Part shown: piece after piece, positions 11,553-21,310 of the stretch
How positions within the stretch are numbered: the first letter of the stretch is position 1
Layout: each line of letters starts with the position of its first letter
Assembly: GCF_030247195.1 (NCBI RefSeq)
Contig: NC_080672.1
Coordinates: 345,896,413-345,960,412 of the forward strand
DNA length: 64,000 nucleotides
DNA from: Topomyia yanbarensis
Lineage: Eukaryota; Arthropoda; Insecta; Diptera; Culicidae
Reading direction: 5' to 3'
Notes under the pieces: generated by a model
What the model was told of the DNA's origin: nothing
Databases searched by the model: none
The model's input: only the letters and a program-made list of their open reading frames with translations
Translations under genes and position numbers: made by a program

Positions 11553-11953
11553 CAACTAAAACTAGAAGATGGGGGGGCACATAAATTTTGGGAAGATATT
11601 CAAGGGGAGAAGGGGGTGAAGTCATACATCTGTGTATCAGAGACATGGGAGGGTGGGTGGACAAGGCTGAAGGGGGGGGGGGGGGGGGTGAGATATAAAC
11701 TTTCAGTTTCCGGCATCAGGAATTAACGGCCAGGATTACAGATTCGAATGGATTGATCAACTAACACTAGAAGATAGGGGGGCACATAAGTTTTGGGAAG
11801 ATATTCAAGGGGAGAAGGGGGTGAAGACATACATCTGTGTATTAGAGACATGGGAGAGAGGGTGGACAAGACTGAACGGGGGGGGGATATAAACTTCAGT
11901 TTCCTGCATCAGGAATCAACGGCCAGGATTACAGATTCGAACGGATGTATCAA
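11553..11953 (-). repeat. 205-bp tandem duplication in the 3' UTR of the I-clade element
   Basis: Two adjacent copies (11553-11757 and 11758 to about 11953) share CACATAA, TTGGGAAGATATTCAAGGGG, CATACATCTGTGTAT, CAGGAAT and AACGGCCAGGATTACAGATT. They differ by scattered substitutions and in the length of a G-run (long at about 11671-11688 in the first, short at about 11879-11886 in the second). Both lie between the ORF2 stop and the poly(A). On the transcript this gives C-runs in the 3' UTR. The divergence suggests that the duplication predates this insertion. Confidence 0.85.
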
Positions 11954-12196
11954 GTATTGGGACGCCGGGCGGTTTTCCTCGAGCCGGCAGGGGTTCTCCA
12001 GACGATTTCGTAGTACGGCTCAGATACGGATCGGGAACACACCGCGCTGCGCGTGTGATGTTGTACTGTAGATCTCGTGTTGTTGGTTCATTCGACAGAT
12101 GTTTTGTCTCGTCTTGGAGTCGTATCAAACCATCGTTGGGGTACGGTAGGCGGAAGAGGGCACTTCTGGGAATGATAAGAGAAAAGATAGGGGCAT

Positions 12197-15100
12197 TTAA
12201 ATTTGGATATTGATGGTTTTGAGGAACGTGTATATAAGGGACATGTAGAGAATATCGCGGCTTGCTAGTACATCTCGAACCGGGACATTGGGTGATCTTC
12301 CTCGGGCCCGAAGGGAATCGAATAGTTGAGATCTGGCAGAACAGTACTCGGCACATGCCCAGACAACATGTTCGATTTCGTGATAACCGTTGCCACAAGC
12401 GCAGACACCGCTATCCACGAGCCCAATACGCCGGAGATGTGCGTCCAGCGTGTAGTGATTGGACATGAGCCGAGACATCACGCGAATGAAATCCCGACCC
12501 ACATCCATCCCTCTGAACCAAGGTTTCGTCGATACCTTAGGGATTATCGAATGTAGCCACCTTCCCAGTTCACCATTGCTCCATGATGTTTGCCAACTTT
12601 CGAGGGTTCTCTGATGAGTAATACTGAAAAATTCGCTGAAGCTAATTGGTCTTTCATATATGTCACCTTGCAAAGCGCCCGCCTTAGCTAAAGAGTCCGC
12701 TTCTTCATTACCTGGAATGGAGCAATGCGAGGGAACCCAAACTAAGGTAATCTTGTACGATCTTGCAGACAAAGCACGCAGGCGCTCCCAGATTTTCCCC
12801 AGAAAATATGGAATGTGCTTTCTCGGTTTCATTGAACGGAGAGCCTCGATTGAGCTGAGGCTATCCGAGACAATAAAGTAATGATCGGTGGGCAAAGTAT
12901 CAATGATCCCAAGGGTATACTGAATAGCAGCAAGTTCTGCGACGTAAACTGAAGCAGGATCATTGAGTTTGAATGAGGCGGTGAGGTTTTGATTGAATAT
13001 ACCGAAGCCAGTGGAGCCGTCGAGGCTTGACCCGTCGGTGTAAAACATCTTGTTGCAGTCGACTTCTCGAAATTTACTATGAAAGATGCTTGGGATCACT
13101 TGCGGGCGTATGTGATCCGAGATTCCACGAATCTCGTCTTTCATGGATGTGTCAAAGAAAACAGTTGAATCAGAAGCATGAAAGAGATTGACACGGTTGG
13201 GATAGTATGAAGAAGGATTGATATTTTGTGCCATGTAATCGAAGTACAAGGACATAAATCGGGTTTGAGAATTGAGCTCGATAAGCCTTTCGAAATTTGC
13301 AATTACTAACGGGTTCAAGATATCGCATCGGATGAGCAATCGATAGGAGAGTTCCCAAAATCGATTTTTCAGCGGAAGGACGCCCGCCAGCACTTCTAAA
13401 CTCATCGTATGTGTCGAGTGCATACAACCCAAAGCAATACGCAAACAACAATATTGGATTCGCTCTAGTTTGATGAAATGTATGTTCGCAGCGGAGCGGA
13501 AACAGAAACTCCCGTACTCCATCACCGACAATATTGTTGTTTGGTACAGCCTGATCAGGTCTCCTGGGTGGGCACCCCACCATGTTCCGGTTATTGTACG
13601 GAGAAAGTTGATCCTTTGCTGGCACTTCTGTTTCAGATACCTAATGTGACATCCCCAGGTTCCTTTAGAGTCGAACCAGACCCCGAGATATTTGAAAGTT
13701 GAAACCTGAGCAATAGTTTGACCCATTAATTGAAGCTGTAGTTGCGCTGGTTCACGCTTCCTTGAAAATACGACTAGCTCAGTTTTCTCCGTGGAGAACT
13801 CGATACCTAGCTGGAGGGCCCAAGCAGACAAATTGTCCAAGGTATCTTGCAATGGTCCTCGCAGATCGACGGCTTTGGGACCTGTAATAGAGACCACACC
13901 GTCATCTGCAAGCTGCCTTAGCGTGCAGGAATTGACAAGACATTCGTCAATGTCATTCACGTAAAAATTATAGAGAAGGGGGCTTAGACATGAGCCCTGG
14001 GGAAGACCCATGTAGCTAATTCGTGATGTCGATAAATCACCATGCGAAAAATGCATATGTTTTTCAGACAGCAAGTTTAGCAAAAAGTTGTTTAGAGTCG
14101 GTGAAAGACCATGCTGGTGCAGCTTCTCAGAAAGAATTTTGATAGAAACTGAATCAAAAGCCCCCTTTATATCTAGGAAAACTGATGCCATCTGCTCTTT
14201 GCTAGCATAAGCCATTTGAATTTCTGTTGAGAGCAACGCAAGACAATCGTTCGTCCCTTTGCCTTTGCGGAAACCAAATTGTGTATCTGACAGTAAGCCA
14301 TTTGCTTCAACCCAATTATCGAGGCGAAACAAGATCATTTTCTCGAACAACTTTCGGATACAGGACAGCATTGCAATCGGTCGATACGAGTTGTGGTCGG
14401 AGGCTGGTTTTCCTGGTTTTTGAATGGCGATGACCTTCACTTGCCTCCAGTCATGAGGGACAATATTACCCTCAAGAAACTTATTAAATAAATTCAACAA
14501 GCGTCTCTTGGCAGAGTCTGGCAGATTCTTTAACAAGTTAAATTTGATTCTGTCTGGCCCTGGGGCTTTATTGTTACATGATAAGAGAGCAAGTGAGAAC
14601 TCCACCATCGAAAACGGTGTTTCGTTCGCGTTATTGTGAGGGGACGCGGCGCGGTAGATCTTCTGTGCCGGGGCGGAATCCGGACAAACCTTCTTGGCAA
14701 AATCGAATATCCAACGGTTTGAATATTCCACGCTCTCATTGGTACTGTTTCGGTTTCGTAAGCGCCGGGCCGTACTCCAAAGAGTGCTCATCGATGTTTC
14801 TCTCGTTAGTCCGTCGACGAACCGGCGCCAGTAGCTACGTTTTTTGGCTTTTATCAAACTCTTCATGCGCGTTTCCGCCATCGCGTATTGTCGGTAGCTA
14901 GCTGGCAGCCCGTCGTCCCGGAAGGTCTTATACGCAGCGGCCTTCTCCGCGTACACGTCTGAGCACTCTTTGTCCCACCATGGATTGGGAGGACGCCCGC
15001 GTGAATTCGCGTCTGGTACGCGTTTAGTCTGAGCTTGAATCGCGGTATCGAGAATCAAGCCAGCCAGGAACCCGTACTCTTCCTCCGGAGGAAGCTCTTG

Positions 15101-15883
15101 TGTCGATTCTACTTTTTCGGATATCGCGGACGCGTAGCTCTTCCAATCAATATTTCGTGTGAGGTCATACGAAACATTGATTGTATTCGGTGGCCCTGAA
15201 CCGTTAGCAATATTAATTACGATTGGCAGATGGTCGCTGCCGTGGGGATCAGAGACTACCTTCCACATGCAATCTAACCGCAGCGATGTCGAGCAGAGGG
15301 ACAGATCTAAGGCGCTCGGTCGCGCTGGAGGGACAGGAATCCGTGTCATTTCACCCGTATTCAAAATAGTCATATTGAAGTTGTCGCAAAGCTCATGGAG
15401 TAGGGTAGATCGATTATCGTCATGAAGACAACCCCATGCCGTGCCGTGGGAGTTAAAGTCACCTAAAACTAGCCTCGGTGCGGGGAGGAGTTCCGCAATA
15501 TCGCAAAGCCGTCGGTGGCTAACTGAGGCTCTAGGGGGGATGTAGGTGGAAGCAATGCAAAGTTCTTTGCCTTTAATTCTGGTTTGACAAGCGACAACTT
15601 CAATGCCTGGTGTCGAGGGGAGGTCGATCCGATTGAAAGAATAGCACTTTTTGATCCCCAAAAGTACTCCTCCGTAAGAGTCTTCTCGATCCAAGCGAAT
15701 AATATTAAAATCGTGGAAGTGTAGGGTTATTTCTGAAGTGAGCCATGTCTCGCATAGGGCAAATGCATCGCATTTCAAATTATTTAGTAAGATTTTAAAC
15801 GAATCGATTTTCGGGATAATGCTTCTGCAATTCCACTGTAGAACAGTGATTAAATCCTTGACCTCGTTCGATGAATTAGCCAT
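12197..15883 (-). CDS. I-clade ORF2: APE endonuclease, reverse transcriptase and RNase H
   Basis: A 1228-aa polyprotein that nicks target DNA and copies element RNA by target-primed reverse transcription. The start is ATG at 15883-15881; a longer frame from TTG at 15895 is rejected. Endonuclease, residues 1-225: LQWNCRSI (15-22), ETW (45-47), GDFNSHG (141-147), SDH (216-218). RT, about 440-770: FLDIKGAFD (569-577), GLPQGS (626-631), LADD (658-661), where Leu replaces the usual Tyr/Phe but both Asp remain. RNase H, about 945-1075: YTDGS with D950, E983, D1007, H1053 and D1063 all present. A Cys/His motif (CACG..HEIEHVVWAC) lies near 1160. No internal stop. The ATG overlaps the ORF1 stop as ATGGCTAA. 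All expected catalytic residues are visible, so it may be active; activity itself is inference. Confidence 0.93.
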   Translation of the reverse strand: MANSSNEVKDLITVLQWNCRSIIPKIDSFKILLNNLKCDAFALCETWLTSEITLHFHDFNIIRLDREDSYGGVLLGIKKCYSFNRIDLPSTPGIEVVACQTRIKGKELCIASTYIPPRASVSHRRLCDIAELLPAPRLVLGDFNSHGTAWGCLHDDNRSTLLHELCDNFNMTILNTGEMTRIPVPPARPSALDLSLCSTSLRLDCMWKVVSDPHGSDHLPIVINIANGSGPPNTINVSYDLTRNIDWKSYASAISEKVESTQELPPEEEYGFLAGLILDTAIQAQTKRVPDANSRGRPPNPWWDKECSDVYAEKAAAYKTFRDDGLPASYRQYAMAETRMKSLIKAKKRSYWRRFVDGLTRETSMSTLWSTARRLRNRNSTNESVEYSNRWIFDFAKKVCPDSAPAQKIYRAASPHNNANETPFSMVEFSLALLSCNNKAPGPDRIKFNLLKNLPDSAKRRLLNLFNKFLEGNIVPHDWRQVKVIAIQKPGKPASDHNSYRPIAMLSCIRKLFEKMILFRLDNWVEANGLLSDTQFGFRKGKGTNDCLALLSTEIQMAYASKEQMASVFLDIKGAFDSVSIKILSEKLHQHGLSPTLNNFLLNLLSEKHMHFSHGDLSTSRISYMGLPQGSCLSPLLYNFYVNDIDECLVNSCTLRQLADDGVVSITGPKAVDLRGPLQDTLDNLSAWALQLGIEFSTEKTELVVFSRKREPAQLQLQLMGQTIAQVSTFKYLGVWFDSKGTWGCHIRYLKQKCQQRINFLRTITGTWWGAHPGDLIRLYQTTILSVMEYGSFCFRSAANIHFIKLERIQYCCLRIALGCMHSTHTMSLEVLAGVLPLKNRFWELSYRLLIRCDILNPLVIANFERLIELNSQTRFMSLYFDYMAQNINPSSYYPNRVNLFHASDSTVFFDTSMKDEIRGISDHIRPQVIPSIFHSKFREVDCNKMFYTDGSSLDGSTGFGIFNQNLTASFKLNDPASVYVAELAAIQYTLGIIDTLPTDHYFIVSDSLSSIEALRSMKPRKHIPYFLGKIWERLRALSARSYKITLVWVPSHCSIPGNEEADSLAKAGALQGDIYERPISFSEFFSITHQRTLESWQTSWSNGELGRWLHSIIPKVSTKPWFRGMDVGRDFIRVMSRLMSNHYTLDAHLRRIGLVDSGVCACGNGYHEIEHVVWACAEYCSARSQLFDSLRARGRSPNVPVRDVLASRDILYMSLIYTFLKTINIQI

Positions 15884-17198
15884 CGAAGGATACAATCGCT
15901 GAAAGGAGGGGCCATTTCGCAGTGAACTGCATCAAGAATGTTTTTACTGCGGGGAGAAAGCTTATCAAGATACTTTTAAGGGGGTCAGAAATGTTTAACG
16001 CTGTAAGAATACGGTCCACAATGTCAGAGAAATTTATTAAGCCAGCACTGTTTTCTTTCTCTGGCTGAGATATGGGAACACTTGGGGTTTTTGATGTTCC
16101 TGGAAGTGCTGGGAACTCCTTTTCTGAGCTCAGGTTACTGAGACCGGGAGCGACTTGCTTCGGTTTTGCACCAGTACTTCCTTGAGTAGTTATTTTAGGG
16201 GGACCATGAAGAGACACCTTCTGGCCTTTACGACGAAGCTTGGAAGAGGAAATGTTCTTCCTTTTTCTACTACTTCTAGGCACAGCAGAAGATGTTCCCT
16301 CCTGGGGTTCATCACAGTCGCCTTCGTCAGTAGACAGGTTGGTAAAGATGTTCGTAGAGACAGGTGGCGTAGCTATCTTAAGCATTTCTGCAAAAGATCG
16401 CTTAGAGCGTCCCTGAAGGGAACGCTTAAGATTTTCCTCGCGCTGTTTGTACGCGGGACATGAAGGGAGATCATGTGGGTTTCCCCCACAGTAGAGGCAC
16501 TTTTCGACATCTCTACCACAGGAATCATCCGCATGATTCCCACCGCATTTCCCACAGCGGGCTTTATTGCTACAATGGGAGGCTGTGTGTCCCAATTGTT
16601 TGCAATTAGTACAGTTCATGACCCGCGGCACAAAGAGGCGAACAGGTAGACGAACCTTGTCAAAAAGGAGGTAATTAGGCAGGGCAGAGCCGGCGAAGGT
16701 CACCCGATACGAGTCTGAGTTGACGTATGTTTTCTTCCCGTCAGCTGCGACTGATGCTGAATGCAAACGTTTGCATTCCAGTATCTTCACTGGCTTAAGC
16801 ATGGGGTCTTTGAAACAGCCAGTCCCATATTTTAGCAGGTCCTCGCAATTCAGACTCGAATCGGAAACGACCCCACTGACTTCAACCCTGCTAGCTGGAA
16901 TATACACCCTGTACTCCCTCGTAAAGGGCTCGTATCCAGCAATATCGTTTGCCTGAGTTGAACTGTTAACCACCACCCGAAGCTTATCAGGCCGAATTTT
17001 CGATATTTCTGTCACGGCCGAATACCGATCCGTCAGAACTCGAGAAATCTGCAACAGATTCAAACACTTTTTTTCTTTGGTCCGAAAGAAGATCACAAAT
17101 GGCCCGGTGGCCGAGCTCGGATATACCTTGAGCCGGGGAGCCGATTTTATTTCGACGTCCATCTCACCTTGAGATGAACCGCCGTCAGGGGAAGTCAT
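15876..17198 (-). CDS. I-clade ORF1: zinc-knuckle RNA-binding protein
   Basis: A 440-aa protein from ATG at 17198-17196 to TAA at 15878-15876. In this clade ORF1 proteins bind element RNA and act as nucleic-acid chaperones in the ribonucleoprotein. Three CCHC knuckles are visible: C196-x2-C-x4-H-x4-C209, C215-x2-C-x3-H-x4-C227 and C234-x2-C-x4-H-x4-C247. The N-terminal half (about 28-190) has the alternating pattern of an RRM-like fold preceding the knuckles, as in Jockey and I ORF1 proteins. A basic, Ser-rich stretch (about 305-345) may serve RNA binding or nuclear import. The C-terminus is hydrophobic. No stop or frameshift is seen. ORF2 starts inside the last codons. RRM assignment is by family analogy. 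Confidence 0.88.
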   Translation of the reverse strand: MTSPDGGSSQGEMDVEIKSAPRLKVYPSSATGPFVIFFRTKEKKCLNLLQISRVLTDRYSAVTEISKIRPDKLRVVVNSSTQANDIAGYEPFTREYRVYIPASRVEVSGVVSDSSLNCEDLLKYGTGCFKDPMLKPVKILECKRLHSASVAADGKKTYVNSDSYRVTFAGSALPNYLLFDKVRLPVRLFVPRVMNCTNCKQLGHTASHCSNKARCGKCGGNHADDSCGRDVEKCLYCGGNPHDLPSCPAYKQREENLKRSLQGRSKRSFAEMLKIATPPVSTNIFTNLSTDEGDCDEPQEGTSSAVPRSSRKRKNISSSKLRRKGQKVSLHGPPKITTQGSTGAKPKQVAPGLSNLSSEKEFPALPGTSKTPSVPISQPEKENSAGLINFSDIVDRILTALNISDPLKSILISFLPAVKTFLMQFTAKWPLLSAIVSFDG

Positions 17199-17505
17199 TT
17201 TTGCACGGGCCTATTGCCCAGTGCACGTTATTAAGACAACCAAGAAGGGGAAACGAAAACTAATACTTAGCTTGTGTATGTAACGGTATCCAGACGGCTT
17301 ACTAGAAGAACACTGTTTCACTTCACTGACCGGCTAACGGTACTCAGAAACAGAAACACAAAAGAAGGGAAAAAATACTGAAACCTCAGCTAGGCGCAGA
17401 GTGTGTAAATAACCTTGAACGCGGATTAACACTATTTGTCGCTATAGAGTGTACGGACCGATGACAAAAGACTTCTATCTCGACTGAGTGCTCGATAACG
17501 AATGA

Positions 17506-17518
17506 TAGGTGAACTTTT
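17506..17518. repeat. Target-site duplication of the I-clade element, right copy
   Basis: Exact match to TAGGTGAACTTTT at 11119-11131. Removing the element and one copy restores a continuous endonuclease reading frame across the junction (PLGELLKQVV). Confidence 0.88.
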
Positions 17519-17611
17519 GAAACAGGTTGTCGTACGCGATTCGTTGCCAGGCCGATCTTCATATGTTTGAAACATTTATCTGACGCCGAACAGCGAGCCT
17601 GACATGTACAA
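17519..17611 (+). pseudogene. Jockey-like element, endonuclease part 2
   Basis: Continuing in frame from the TSD, this gives QVVVRDSLPGRSSYV, an in-frame TGA, then NIYLTPNSEPD, which matches the Y-x-P-P-N-S block of Jockey-type endonucleases. The stop shows the element was already dead or has decayed since. It is cut at 17611 by the foldback element. Confidence 0.7.
17604..17611. repeat. 8-bp target-site duplication of the foldback element, left copy
   Basis: ATGTACAA, repeated exactly at 18507-18514. Confidence 0.9.
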
Positions 17612-18506
17612 TAGGGTGGGACAAAAAATAGATTCCAGCTCCGAGCAACTTTTTGGGTACCATTTGGGTCCTAGAACATCTGTGCAAATTCTTAGCTTGA
17701 TCTCTGATACTATATTTTTGCGCCCACTGTTTAAAGTTTACATGGGATTTTATATGGGAAAATTAACTTTCACAAAATAATTCCTCCAGGAGTCGCCCAT
17801 TGCTTCCTAAAAATAAACCGTTATGTGACTTTTGTAGGAAATTTAACAAAGAAACAACGTTTCAAAAACTACGAAACGATCTGATGTTTGGGACAAAAGT
17901 TATTAAGCTGAAACCAATTGATGCTCTGACGATTGATAAAATATTCATTTTTTCTAGCACCACTGTTGTTGGTTGTCCAATTATATGTAATTTTGTTTTG
18001 ATCTTCTCTTAATGTGTCTCAATCATTTATCTATACTGTTTGGCCACTTCGCAAGAGTTTTGAGGGATAAATTGGGTCTTCTTTCGTACATAATAAGAGA
18101 AAATTAAAGATTTTGTATATAATTCAACCGTCAGCAGCAGTGATGCTACGAAAAGAAAAGTTTTCATTAAACTTCAGGGCATCAATCGGTTTTTGCTTAA
18201 TAACTTTTTCCACAAGCATCAGATCGTTTCGTGGTCTTCTACACTTTGTTTCCTTCACAAATTTCCTATAAAAATCGCGCATCTATTTATTTTTAGGAGG
18301 TAACGGGCGACTCTTGGAAGAATTAATTTGCAAAAGACGTTTTCCCCATACGAAATCCCATGTAAACTTTAAACCGTGGGCTCAAAAATATAGTTTCACC
18401 GATCGAACTAAAAATTTGCAAAGTTGTTCTGGGAGCTAAATGGGACCCAAAAAGTTACTCGGAGCGAAATTTATTTTTTTTCTTCATATAACCATGTCCC
18501 ACTCTA
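17612..18506. mobile_element. 895-bp foldback element, hAT type, almost entirely inverted repeat
   Basis: The left end reads TAGGGTGGGAC and the right end reads TAGAGTGGGAC on the other strand. The match continues inward through ATAGATTCCAGCTCCGAGCAA, CTTTTTGGGTACCATTTGGG, GTTTAAAGTTTACATGGGATT and CTACGAAACGATCTGATG, with few gaps, to near the centre at about 18055, giving arms of roughly 400-440 bp. It is flanked by the exact 8-bp duplication ATGTACAA. The 8-bp TSD and TAG ends fit the hAT superfamily. It codes for nothing: the 70-codon frame at 17800-18012 starts at TTG and lies in the arm. It interrupts the Jockey-like endonuclease ORF. Confidence 0.88.
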
Positions 18507-18898
18507 ATGTACAACATTCACTCCTCTGCGGTTCAAAACAATCGAGAGAAAGACAACAGACAAGACATTGTACTTGTTGCAGGCGCTTACAATCGTTCTC
18601 ATCTTCGGCGGGTTTTCGCAACATCGGAAGAAGCGCTGATCGATAGTGGTTTGTATCAATTCTGCTCTCTTATCAATGGACGGACCCTCGATTTGGCCTT
18701 CGTTAACGACACGGATGTGTTTGAACTGATTGAGCCTCTGATATCCATACTGAAGATATACCCTCACCTTAATGCATTTGTTTTAAGATTTTTTACGCGT
18801 TCTGATGATGGTGACGCTTTTGATGAAATTAACGACGACCTCAATTTTTCTGTTTCTCGATTAAGTCTCAATGGCTATTGGTGCAGTCAATTGGCGTG
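18507..18898 (+). pseudogene. Jockey-like element, endonuclease part 3
   Basis: Read on from YNIHSSAVQ at the TSD, the frame gives DIVLVAGAYN, a decayed form of the G-D-F-N catalytic block, then INGRTLDLAFVND and SILKIYPHLNAFVL, the C-terminal D-H region with its catalytic residues lost. The frame stays open for 130 codons. Together with parts 1 and 2 it makes a nearly complete endonuclease domain split by two insertions. Confidence 0.75.
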
Positions 18899-19982
18899 AA
18901 ATGCTGGATGAAAATTATTTAGATCAGGCAGAAAACGCATTCGATATATGAGATTCTTTGCCGTTATGTTCCTAAAACGAATCAGCAGAAAAGAAGATTA
19001 TAAGTTTCCGTGATGGAACGCCGAATTTGGTCACCTACGCAACGTACTCCGGAAACAACGAAAGCAACACTTACGTCTTAGGACCGACAACAAAGCTATA
19101 CTTCTTAAATTGAACATGAAACAGCGCATTCGGTGATTATCTGAACCAAGTCCAATGCAGTCTTCGAAATAATCCGTAGACACTCTGGAAGTTTATAAAT
19201 AGCATAATACGTTCCGGCGGTATTCCAAAAAATGTATCTTTGAGACAAATTTTCACAGTCCGCAGCCGAGTCGGTGGGTTTTTGCAAATCACTTCCGAGA
19301 TTTATTTGCCAGTCCTTCTGTGTATCCATCGAACATTGCCAATGTATAATATCAACCATCCTCGTCCTAACTCATGGAAGCTATGTAGGCCCTCCTCAAG
19401 GAAGTCTACTAGGTTATTTATTTTTTTCCGATTCATCAACAATATCTGCATCAGCAACAAATCTGGAAAACTGCTCTACCCTAATGATCTTAACATCTTT
19501 CGTTCAATTGCTTCGGGACTCGACTCTGCTGTGCTCCAATATGTTGGCTATTTGCTATGAAGAAATGGTGCTTGCTAAACGGCATGAAGATCGATATCGA
19601 TAAATGTGAGGTGATAAGTTTCGGGCGTTCGGCAACTCTAAGGCGTTGCGAATATACGCTTCAAATCTATGTCATCGAGAGGGTAGATTCTGTCCGTGGC
19701 TTGGGAGTGTTATCCGACAGAAAACTTTGTTTCGTTGACCACATTACTGAAAGCTTTTTGATTTTCTGGAACGGAAAACAGTTAATTTTTTGGATTTCTA
19801 CGCACTGAAATCTATACACTGCGCACTTTCCCGGAGAACTTTGGAGATTTGCCAACGTTGGAGTCTAGCCGCCTTTCTTGCAAAAAATGATAATTTTCGA
19901 TATGTTGTCGAAGAATATTGACTGTCCCGACATTCTTTCAGGGAATCATCTGCTTATTTTTCCTAGGTAACGTACAGCATAC
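18899..19982 (+). pseudogene. Jockey-like element, degraded reverse transcriptase region
   Basis: The linker between endonuclease and RT is recognisable around 19150-19340 (TLWKFINSII, VGGFLQITSEIY and related blocks in shifting frames). Next comes YVGPPQGSLLGYLFF near 19380-19425, the P-Q-G-S motif of the palm, so the fingers and the first catalytic block are deleted. An open frame at 19557-19808 carries the thumb block NGMKIDIDKCEVISFGRS and VDSVRGLGVLSDRKLCF. The C-terminal end near 19915-19990 is cut by the foldback at about 19983. The clade is judged from these blocks. The element is dead through deletions, stops and frameshifts. Confidence 0.75.
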
Positions 19983-20655
19983 GGCGTTAACTTACCAACG
20001 CTCAAGCCCTTCGCGACCATCCACGCACACCTACGCCTGCGATTTGCTAAATAAGATAACACTCAAGTGATTAAGTGAACGTTTTGGCACTTATAAATTT
20101 ACAAATGCGGTCTCAAGCAGCTACAAACGCCAGTATTCGCGGGATCATGAATCGGTCACGTTCCGAAGTCCCTACTATCGTTCCAGCAGCCTAGATTCAT
20201 GGCTTAAGTTGAACCAATAAAAAAAAGAAAAATACGCTAATATCCACTAGACAACACGTTCCACGGCGATATGACCGGAAACTCTAACGATATGGTGGAA
20301 CCCATTTTTTTCTAGCACCTGAACCGTACACTGAAAATCGACTATCAGATTCACTGTTCGCGCGATAATTCGAGAATACATGCGAATATGCGAATGGACA
20401 TACGGTTATAAAATTGAATTTATACACGTTAAGTTACATACACGCGACATACAAAAACACACACGATCGAACATGTTCACATACGAACGCTCGAGGCACT
20501 CGCCTTTATACACAAAGGCGAACATGCAATCGTGATCATTCACGCACAACTACGCCCAACATTTCGCAAACACAAAACCGCCCCAACGATTGTGTGAACG
20601 TTATTGCACTTATAATCTGATCAACGCCGTCTGAAGGGCGAACAAAGAAACACTC

Positions 20656-20663
20656 ATTCCCAC
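20656..20663. repeat. 8-bp target-site duplication of the 2-kb hAT-like element, left copy
   Basis: ATTCCCAC here and ATTCCTAC at 22687-22694 differ at one base. Confidence 0.8.
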
Positions 20664-21310
20664 TAGGGTTGTGGTACCGGTGGTACCGGTACCAAAAATC
20701 CCGGGAATACCGACCCATTCTTGGTACTGAAGTACCGGTACTGAATAAATATGAGAACCGGTATTTTTGGTACTACGCAAAGTTTTGGATGTGGAATATA
20801 ATTAGCCTAACCTTTTAGCACATATAGGGAATCAATCCTCGGCCGGCAAGGTTGCATTAGAAGATTAACGAATGTAACTTCCGTTGTGCGTAACGGGATA
20901 TTTTAACTAATTATTCGAAAATTAATACAAATCTTTCATTCATGTATTTTGACCTAGCATGAATAAAATAACAATTGATTTTTTTTTTAATATCCCATTA
21001 GCGACATTTGGATTGTTTCCCATTATTCACTGTATGTCGCCTAAGTCACGCATATATTCATTTGGCTGTTAAATATCAATTTATAAAGGAACGAACACCG
21101 ACTTAGTACCTTGCCTCGATCCGAATAGGGCACAAAGGTATCTGACCTGAGTTTGTGATCAGCGTTGTTTGACTAGAGCTGATTTGCATTCAGAGCCAGA
21201 TAAGAAGGAATATGTTTCGTCATCTGGATTCTCACTGTCATCTGAACTGTTGAAAATACATGGGAAAAGTTTATTTAACTAACTGATTTTAATTCTTCTT
21301 ATTTCGATAT

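Larger units (their letters stand above)
11132..17505 (-). mobile_element. Full-length I-clade non-LTR retrotransposon
   Basis: A 6.4-kb minus-strand element with a 5' end at about 17505 (reads TCATTCGTTATCG), a leader of about 300 nt, ORF1, an overlapping ORF2, a 1.06-kb 3' UTR and a 3' poly(A) run (poly(T) at 11128-11141). It is flanked by the TSD TAGGTGAACTTTT. The APE endonuclease, RT and RNase H order in ORF2 and the three zinc knuckles in ORF1 place it in the I group; the protein strongly resembles the abundant I-clade elements I know from Aedes genomes. Both ORFs are open, the tail is present and the TSD is still perfect, so it is a recent and possibly competent insertion. It sits inside the endonuclease ORF of an older Jockey-like element in opposite orientation. 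Confidence 0.9.

Noticed and set aside
11916..12398. 160-codon frame overlapping the ORF2 end and 3' UTR
   Set aside because: Shadow of ORF2 in another phase on the same strand.
12197..15895. ORF2 starting at 15895
   Set aside because: That codon is TTG; the first ATG is 12 nt downstream and overlaps the ORF1 stop in a typical arrangement.
17800..18012. 70-codon frame in the foldback element
   Set aside because: TTG start, lies within an inverted-repeat arm and has no transposase feature.
20205..20235. A-rich stretch as the poly(A) tail of the Jockey-like element
   Set aside because: The same A-rich segment is matched in the opposite arm of the large foldback near 23970-24010, so it belongs to the foldback.
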